From NCBI GenBank assembly GCA_900554465.1, contig USHF01000044.1, forward strand, positions 1-10,055: 10,055 nt of DNA, written 5' to 3'. A program made the translations under genes and the position numbers. This stretch comes from an uncultured Collinsella sp. (GTDB lineage: Bacteria > Actinomycetota > Coriobacteriia > Coriobacteriales > Coriobacteriaceae). Of this stretch, positions 5,340 to 10,055 are shown in pieces (the first letter of the stretch is position 1; each line of letters starts with the position of its first letter). The notes under the pieces were generated by a model. The model searched no databases. It was given only the letters and a program-made list of their open reading frames with translations, and was not told the origin of the DNA.

Positions 5340-7240
5340 TTGAGTGTCGGGGCGTTTCCTTTAGCTACGATGGCGCTGCGAAAGCGCTCGATGGTATCAA
5401 TCTGAACATCGAGGATGGCGAGTTTTTCTGCATCCTCGGTGGCAATGGGTCGGGCAAGTCGACGTTTGCCAAGCATCTGAATGCACTGTTGCAGCCCGAT
5501 GCGGGCACGGTACGTATCAACGGCATGGATGCGTCCGACCCCGAGCTGGTCTATGACATTCGTTCGACTGCGGGCATGGTATTCCAGAATCCCGATGATC
5601 AGCTGGTGGCAACGCTTGTCGAAGATGATGTTGCGTTCGGTCCCGAAAACCTTGGTGTGCCATCGATGCAAATTGCGCAGCGCGTACGCGAGGCGCTGAA
5701 GGGTGTGGGCCTGGTGGGCTTTGAGCGTCACGAGACCCATGCGCTTTCGGGCGGCCAAAAGCAGCGCGTGGCGCTTGCCGGCGTGCTCGCCATGGAACCG
5801 CGCGTGCTCATATTGGACGAGGCTTCTTCGATGCTCGATCCGCGTGGACGCAAGGGCCTCATGAAGGCTTGCCACGCGTTGCACAATCGTGGCATGACCA
5901 TCGTGATGATTACGCACTTTATGGAAGAGGCCGCCGAGGCCGATCGCGTTGCTGTCTTCCAAGCGGGCCGCGTTGCCATGCTCGGTAAGCCCGAGGAAAT
6001 CTTGACGCGGGCGGACGAACTTGCGCAGCTCAACCTGGATATGCCGGCGTCGTGCTGCCTAGGTAGGGCACTTCGTGAGAAGGGCGTTTCCGTTTGCGCG
6101 CAGGTGCGCGAGGCAGATATGGTCGCCGAGATTGCACAGGCTTATGCCGAGCGGAGCGGGACGGACATCGCAGGGCAGCCTTCCGCATCCGATTCTCATG
6201 TGCTTGACAATGGATCCTCTGCGGCCGACGGGATAGCCGCGTCGGAGCCCGTTATCGAGATCTCGCACCTCTCGCATAGTTACTCGCTGAGCGCCCGCGA
6301 GCGCCGTCGATGGCGCAAGCGCTCGACCACTGCGGACGCATCGAGCAAACAAGCTCTTTGGGGCAACGATCCAAACAGCCCCTGGGCGCTACGTGATGTT
6401 TCGCTGACGGTGCGCCGCGGCGAGTTTCTGGGATTGGCGGGTCATACCGGCTCGGGTAAATCGACGCTGGTCCAGCATCTCAACGGGTTGATTCGTCCGC
6501 AGGAGGGAAGCGTTTGCGCGCTGGGGCTCGACCTATCAAGCAAGAAAGACGCCGCCGCGGTTAAGGCCAAGGTCGGCGTGGTGTTTCAGTATCCCGAGCG
6601 CCAGCTATTTGCCGAGACCGTGGCGCAGGACGTGGCGTTTGGCCCGCGCAACCTTAGCCTGCCACAAGACGAGGTTGCACGCCGCGTTGCGTCATCGCTT
6701 GCGCGCGTGGGCCTCGACCTTGCCGCGATAGGCGACAAGAACCCCTTTGAGCTTTCGGGCGGCCAGCAGCGCCGCGTGGCATTTGCCGGCGTGCTCGCCA
6801 TGGAGCCCGAGGTGCTGGTGCTCGACGAGCCCATGGCGGGGCTCGATCCGGCTGCGCGCAGGGATTTCCTGGGGCTCATCGACCGGCTCCATCGCGAGGG
6901 TCTGACTGTTGTCATGGTTTCGCATAGCATGGATGACCTGGCAAATTGCTGTGACCGTATCGTTGTGATGAACGAGGGCGCCGTGTTTGCCGAGGGAACG
7001 CCCGCACAGGTTTTTGCGCACGCGAACGAGCTTAAATCAATCGGCTTGGGTGTTCCCGCTGCCCAGCGCATGGCGTTGGCGCTCGCGGAAGCGGGCGTGC
7101 CGCTGCGTCGCGGCGGGCTCTATACGGTTGAGTCGTTGGCCGACGAGTTGGCAGATTTGCCGATCGGTCGCTCAGGCGGTTCTTCTAACGTCTCGGACAA
7201 GGCCAAATCCGAAACGGTCGCGCGAGAGGAGGGTTGCTGA
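5336..7240 (+). CDS. ecfA: Fused ECF transporter ATPase (EcfA1-EcfA2 in one chain)
   Basis: The 634-residue protein carries two complete ABC ATPase domains, where many bacteria have two separate proteins of about 280 residues. It energises riboflavin uptake from the cytoplasmic side. Domain 1 (about 1-270): Walker A GGNGSGKS (35-42), Q-loop Gln84, signature LSGGQ (137-141), Walker B VLILDE (157-162) followed by ASSMLDP as in EcfA1/CbiO1, and His194. Domain 2 (about 305-600): Walker A GHTGSGKS (369-376), Q-loop Gln418, LSGGQ (473-477), Walker B VLVLDE (493-498) followed by PMAGLDP as in EcfA2, and His530. Both ATP sites look intact. Residues 317-350 in domain 2 are a basic insertion (RERRRWRKR at 321-329) between the first strand and the AL-RDVSL strand, longer than usual. 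ATG 5336 overlaps the ribU stop; reading upstream of it would run inside ribU. The stop overlaps the ecfT start by one base. Confidence 0.95.
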   Translation: MIECRGVSFSYDGAAKALDGINLNIEDGEFFCILGGNGSGKSTFAKHLNALLQPDAGTVRINGMDASDPELVYDIRSTAGMVFQNPDDQLVATLVEDDVAFGPENLGVPSMQIAQRVREALKGVGLVGFERHETHALSGGQKQRVALAGVLAMEPRVLILDEASSMLDPRGRKGLMKACHALHNRGMTIVMITHFMEEAAEADRVAVFQAGRVAMLGKPEEILTRADELAQLNLDMPASCCLGRALREKGVSVCAQVREADMVAEIAQAYAERSGTDIAGQPSASDSHVLDNGSSAADGIAASEPVIEISHLSHSYSLSARERRRWRKRSTTADASSKQALWGNDPNSPWALRDVSLTVRRGEFLGLAGHTGSGKSTLVQHLNGLIRPQEGSVCALGLDLSSKKDAAAVKAKVGVVFQYPERQLFAETVAQDVAFGPRNLSLPQDEVARRVASSLARVGLDLAAIGDKNPFELSGGQQRRVAFAGVLAMEPEVLVLDEPMAGLDPAARRDFLGLIDRLHREGLTVVMVSHSMDDLANCCDRIVVMNEGAVFAEGTPAQVFAHANELKSIGLGVPAAQRMALALAEAGVPLRRGGLYTVESLADELADLPIGRSGGSSNVSDKAKSETVAREEGC

Positions 7241-8040
7241 TGGAGGCGTTTTCGTTTGGCAGCTACTATCCGAGCGATAGCGCGATCCATCGCCTGGATC
7301 CGCGCACCAAGCTGCTCCTGGGCTTTGTGTTTTTGATCACGACGCTGACCGTCGGCGGCTTCCGCGGATTGGCCCCTGTCGCAATTTTCGTTGTGCTGAT
7401 CTATGTCGTGTCCCGGGTGCCGGCTCGTCGCGTTCTGTCGTCGATGGCGCCGCTGCTGGCAATCGTCGTCGTGGTCGCGGTGCTCAACTTGTTTACCGAT
7501 CAGAGTGGGCGCATCCTGTGGCAGCTCGGCTTTCTGCAGATAAGCGAGGGCTCACTGCGTTCTGCCGCCTTTATGGCGTGTCGCCTGACTCTGATGATGG
7601 CCGGCATGAGCGCCATTACGCTCACCACACCGACGCTCGACCTCACCGCGGGCTTTGAGCGTCTGCTCGCACCGTTTGCGCGCGTGGGGCTTCCGGCGCA
7701 TGAGCTCGGCATGATCATGGGCATCGCGTTGCGCTTTATGCCGCAGTTTGCCACCGAGATGAAGCAGACGGCGGACGCGCAGGCAAGCCGCGGTGCACGC
7801 GTAACGGGTGGCCCGCTCGGCGGCGTGCGTATGCTCGGCAGTGTGGCGATTCCACTGTTCACGGGCGTGTTCCGTCATGCCGAGACGCTGTCTGCCGCCA
7901 TGGATGCACGCTGCTATCACGGCGAGCAGGGCCGCACGCGTCTGCATGCGCTTGCATTTCGCCGCGGGGATGCGCTGGCTGCGGTGGTGACGATGCTGCT
8001 GTTTGCGTGTGTCATCGTCGTCAACCTTCAACTTGTTTAG
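7240..8040 (+). CDS. ecfT: ECF transporter transmembrane component EcfT
   Basis: The 266-residue membrane protein is the scaffold that joins the S-component to the ATPases. Hydrophobic segments lie at about 23-40, 45-58, 68-85, 107-130, 153-166 and 244-264. The two short coupling motifs that sit in the ATPase grooves are readable as Ser-Arg-Gly (183-185, in AQASRGA) and Ala-Arg-Cys (223-225, in AMDARCYHG); both are variants of the Ala-Arg-Gly consensus that keep the key Arg. The N-terminal SFGSYYPSDSAIHRLDPRTKLLL is typical of EcfT/CbiQ. ATG 7240 is preceded by AGAGGAGGG (7225-7233) and overlaps the ecfA stop (TGATG); the TTG at 7234 lies too close to this Shine-Dalgarno. Together with RibU and the fused ATPase it gives a complete importer. 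Confidence 0.94.
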   Translation: MEAFSFGSYYPSDSAIHRLDPRTKLLLGFVFLITTLTVGGFRGLAPVAIFVVLIYVVSRVPARRVLSSMAPLLAIVVVVAVLNLFTDQSGRILWQLGFLQISEGSLRSAAFMACRLTLMMAGMSAITLTTPTLDLTAGFERLLAPFARVGLPAHELGMIMGIALRFMPQFATEMKQTADAQASRGARVTGGPLGGVRMLGSVAIPLFTGVFRHAETLSAAMDARCYHGEQGRTRLHALAFRRGDALAAVVTMLLFACVIVVNLQLV

Positions 8041-8070
8041 GCGCGATTCGAGCGCAAGAAAGGGGTCCCT

Positions 8071-8517
8071 ATGACCGACAACGACCGCACAGCTCAGCTT
8101 GAGCGCGCCTGCTCGTATCTCAGGCGCATTCCGGCGTGGTATCTGGCCACGACCGATGTGGCCGACGGGCATCAGCCTCGCGTGAGGCCGTTTTCGTTTG
8201 CCATGGTCGATGAAGGTAAGCTGTGGTTTTGCACGTCGCGCGACAAGGATGTGTGGGCGGAGCTGAGTGCGAATCCCAAGTTTGAGCTCTCGGGCTGGAA
8301 GCCGGGGGAATGCTGGATCGTATTGACCGGTGAAGCCGCACTTGAGGACGACGCAGTTGCGAGCGACAAGGTGCGTCAAGCGGGTTTTAAGCACATGGTG
8401 GGCATCGGCGAGGAACACGAGAGTGCCAACGACGGCCGCCTTGCTTTCTTTTCGGTCCGCAACATTGCCGCGCGCTTCTGTGATATCGACGGCAGCGAGG
8501 AGCGCCTGGAGCTCTAG
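8071..8517 (+). CDS. PNPOx-like split-barrel protein, first paralogue
   Basis: This 148-residue protein belongs to the pyridoxamine 5'-phosphate oxidase-like (FMN-binding split-barrel) group of small soluble proteins. Family-type elements are IPAWYLATTD (20-29, first strand), RVRPFSFAMVDEGKLWFCTSRDKDVWAEL (in pieces at 37-45, 46-54 and 55-65, the strand pair and cofactor-side loop), NPKFELSGW (68-76) and FFSVRN (126-131). It is too short to be the PdxH vitamin B6 enzyme, and members of this group bind FMN, F420 or heme, so the reaction is unknown. ATG 8071 follows AAAGGGG (8059-8065). It begins 30 nt after ecfT with no terminator between, so it may be under the FMN riboswitch. Confidence 0.88.
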   Translation: MTDNDRTAQLERACSYLRRIPAWYLATTDVADGHQPRVRPFSFAMVDEGKLWFCTSRDKDVWAELSANPKFELSGWKPGECWIVLTGEAALEDDAVASDKVRQAGFKHMVGIGEEHESANDGRLAFFSVRNIAARFCDIDGSEERLEL

Positions 8518-8568
8518 CGCGTCTCAAATTAACTACCCGTTTCGAATTAGCTAGCGCCAGGAGGACAC

Positions 8569-8979
8569 ATGGACGGATTGAATACGGTGTTGGAGTATCT
8601 GACGTCGGTGCCGGCATGGTATTTGGCGACGAGCGTTGACGGACAGCCTCATGTGCGTCCGTTTTCGTTTGCGCAGATCCAGGACGGCAAGCTGTGGTTT
8701 GTAACAGCGCGCACCAAAGATGTGTGGCAAGAGCTGCTGCAAAACCAGCGCTTTGAGGCCACGAGTTGGCGGCCGGGCCATGGCTGGCTCATCTTGCGCG
8801 GGCGTGCCGGCTTGGATGACCGGGCTTTAGGCGAAATGCGCGAAGCTGGGTGGAAGCATCTAGAGCGCCTGGGCGAGCACTATGAGGGGCCTAACGACCC
8901 CACGCTCGTCTTCTTTAGCGTCGAGGATCCCGAGGCTTTTATCTGCAATCACGACGAATGGGTGCCGGTCGAGCTCTAG
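8569..8979 (+). CDS. PNPOx-like split-barrel protein, second paralogue
   Basis: This 136-residue protein is a close paralogue of the gene just upstream: both share PAWYLAT (here 15-21), VRPFSFA (29-35), GKLWF-T-R-KDVW-EL (40-56), FE--W-PG (62-70), AG-KH (93-97) and FFSV (115-118). By eye about half the positions match. It starts with no signal peptide and is likely cytosolic. It lacks the longer N-terminus of its neighbour and ends WVPVEL. ATG 8569 is set by AGGAGG (8559-8564) 4 nt upstream. The pair probably arose by tandem duplication; the 51-nt gap and lack of a terminator suggest one transcript, with the long hairpin downstream ending it. The cofactor and substrate cannot be read from the sequence; FMN is the first guess given the riboflavin importer upstream. 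Confidence 0.88.
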   Translation: MDGLNTVLEYLTSVPAWYLATSVDGQPHVRPFSFAQIQDGKLWFVTARTKDVWQELLQNQRFEATSWRPGHGWLILRGRAGLDDRALGEMREAGWKHLERLGEHYEGPNDPTLVFFSVEDPEAFICNHDEWVPVEL

Positions 8980-9014
8980 CCAGCTGGCTCATCCTAACAA
9001 CTTGGTTTTCGCAT

Positions 9015-9072
9015 GGGCGGGCCCCGTATTGCCCGGCGCCGTTAGGAGCGCCGGTCAATACGGGGCCCGCTC
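9015..9072 (+). terminator. Very long GC-rich hairpin, probable terminator of the riboflavin operon
   Basis: GCGGGCCCCGTATTG (9017-9031) pairs perfectly with CAATACGGGGCCCGC (9056-9070), 15 bp, extended outward by one G-U and one G-C pair (9015-9016 with 9071-9072). After a single C/T mismatch an inner stem CCGGCGC (9033-9039)/GCGCCGG (9048-9054) continues, so the arm is 24 bp long with an 8-nt loop. The following bases (CATTTG) hold only a weak T-run. It lies 36 nt after the second split-barrel gene, where a terminator is expected; with so poor a T-tract it could also act as a 3' mRNA stability element. Confidence 0.75.
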
Positions 9073-9115
9073 CATTTGTCAATTCCTTCAAGCGAATGTG
9101 TCGGGAATGTTTCAA

Positions 9116-9150
9116 TGCATGAATATGCAAGCCATTTACGTATTAATGCA
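9116..9150 (+). promoter_or_regulatory. Tandem ARG-box-like operator upstream of argC
   Basis: TGCAT-GAAT-ATGCA (9116-9129) is a palindrome that fits the ArgR core TGNAT-N4-ATNCA. A second, weaker copy TACGT-ATTA-ATGCA (9137-9150) has an intact right half and lies exactly 21 bp centre to centre, the spacing of paired ARG boxes (two 18-bp sites 3 bp apart) in E. coli. The place, upstream of an arginine biosynthesis gene, fits repression by an ArgR/AhrC protein with arginine. A possible promoter TTGGTG (9155-9160)-N17-TTCATA (9178-9183) lies just downstream but is weak. Confidence 0.55.
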
Positions 9151-9236
9151 TCTTTTGGTGCTAAAGTTTCAACCCACTTCATAACGACCGCTGCGAAATG
9201 CGCATCGGTGCATAAATCGCAGACAAGGAGTCTGAT

Positions 9237-10026
9237 ATGTCTTTGAAGGTTGGAATCGTCGGCGCGGCTGGATATGCCGGAGCCGAGCTCATTCGCCTCG
9301 TCCTCGGTCATCCCGAGTTTGAACTTGCTGCCATTACGTCCAACGCCGATGCCGGCCAGCCGTTGTCTGCGGTGCACCCGAGCTTCACCGGCGTAAGCGA
9401 TCTTGTCTTTACGACGCATGATGCCCCTGAGCTCAAGAACTGCGACGCGGTCTTTTTGGCCGTGCCGCACACGGCTGCCATGGCACAGGTGCCCGCGCTG
9501 CTTGCATCGGGCGTCTCCTGCTTTGATCTTTCGGCCGACTACCGTCTGAACGACGCGTCCGTTTTTGAGGCTTGGTATGCCGCCGAGCATACGAGCCCCG
9601 AGCTGCTCAAGACCCGTGCCTTCGGTCTGCCCGAGCTGTTCTGCCAGGACTTGGAGACCGCCGCATCCGACCATGCCGACGGCAAATCCGTGCTGGTCGC
9701 CTGCGCCGGTTGCTATCCCACCGCAACGAGCCTTGCCGCCGCGCCCGCCGTGCGCGCGGGCTGGGTGGCCGAGAACGGCCCCGTGATTGTCGATGCCATT
9801 AGCGGCGTGACGGGCGCCGGTAAGTCCTGCAACGCCCGCACCCATTTTTGCAGCGCCGACGAGAACTTGGAGGCCTACGGCGTGGGCAAGCATCGCCACA
9901 CGCCCGAGATTGAGCAAATCCTTGGCCTGACCGATCGCGTCGTCTTTACCCCGCACCTGGCACCGCTCAAGCGCGGTCTGCTCTCCACGGTGACGCTGCC
10001 GCTCACGCCGCAGGCTCTCGATACCT
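9237..10026 (+). CDS. argC: N-acetyl-gamma-glutamyl-phosphate reductase ArgC (3' end missing)
   Basis: The protein makes N-acetylglutamate semialdehyde from N-acetylglutamyl phosphate with NADPH, the third step of arginine biosynthesis in the cytosol. About 263 residues are present of a usual 340-350. The N-terminal NADP-binding fold shows KVGIVGAAGYAGAELIRL (4-21), then AVFLAVPHTA (71-80) and DLSADYRL (97-104). The catalytic Cys159 is in CAGCYPTA (156-163); SGVTGAGK (189-196), KHRHTPEI (218-225) and TPHLAPLKRG (238-247) are further family motifs. AAGGAG (9225-9230) lies 6 nt before ATG. The frame stays open through the adapter to the end of the window, but residues after Thr263 are adapter-encoded and not real. 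The break is caused by library construction, not by mutation. Other arg genes would be expected downstream. Confidence 0.96.
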
Positions 10027-10055
10027 CTGTCTCTTATACACATCTGACGCTGCCG
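10027..10055. other. Nextera read-1 adapter with Tn5 mosaic end (non-biological)
   Basis: Positions 10027-10045 (CTGTCTCTTATACACATCT) are the reverse complement of the 19-bp Tn5 mosaic end, and GACGCTGCCG (10046-10055) is the reverse complement of the Illumina read-1 (i5-side) tail. It differs from the read-2 adapter at the other end, so the window has the layout of one tagged library molecule. It truncates argC artificially. Confidence 0.97.

Noticed and set aside
30..10026. tRNA or rRNA genes, CRISPR arrays, insertion sequences or prophage genes.
   Set aside because: I looked for cloverleaf arms, regularly spaced repeats and transposase or integrase motifs and saw none.
9042..10043. A 333-codon open frame on the minus strand starting MCIRDR.
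   Set aside because: Its start lies inside the Nextera adapter; MCIRDR is an adapter-encoded peptide. The rest is the opposite strand of argC and of the hairpin region.
1..10055. Terminal 19-bp inverted repeats that could be read as a composite transposon.
   Set aside because: They are the engineered Tn5 mosaic ends followed by Illumina tails, and no transposase or target duplication is present.

Overview
The window is a GC-rich bacterial contig piece with short intergenic gaps and strong Shine-Dalgarno sequences. Protein similarity by eye and gene content (groES-groEL pair, a riboflavin ECF transporter with a fused ATPase, small FMN-binding-type split-barrel proteins, argC) suggest an actinomycete of the Coriobacteriia, most likely a gut Collinsella-like organism. 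The taxon is inferred from recognition, not from a search. Both ends of the window are not chromosomal: bases 1-29 and 10027-10055 are the two different Nextera (Tn5 mosaic-end) library adapters, so the first chromosomal base is about 30 and the last about 10026.

Layout. (1) 30-2363: the chaperonin operon groES-groEL on the + strand, with a hairpin in the leader, a second hairpin between the genes, and a strong intrinsic terminator after groEL. No CIRCE element is visible in the leader that remains. (2) 2439-4367, - strand: a 642-residue protein of unknown function with an Ala/Gly-rich N-terminus (glycine-zipper-like), a TerB-like acidic helical domain and a conserved-looking C-terminal domain I cannot name. 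It is the most accessory-looking gene here. (3) 4518-9072, + strand: a promoter, an FMN riboswitch, then ribU (riboflavin S-component), a fused two-domain EcfA-EcfA' ATPase, ecfT, and two tandem paralogous PNPOx-like split-barrel genes, ended by a very long hairpin. The first three genes overlap at their stop/start codons and the last two follow after 30 and 51 nt, so all five may be one FMN-repressed unit: riboflavin uptake plus probable flavin-binding proteins. (4) 9116-10026: argC, the arginine biosynthesis reductase, preceded by a tandem ARG-box-like site; the gene is cut off by the adapter after about 263 residues.

How the genes fit together: when FMN is scarce the riboswitch should open the ribU Shine-Dalgarno, and RibU with EcfT and the fused ATPase would import riboflavin. 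The two downstream split-barrel proteins are plausible consumers or buffers of FMN, but that is inference from family and position. The chaperonin operon, the unknown minus-strand gene and argC are separate transcription units.
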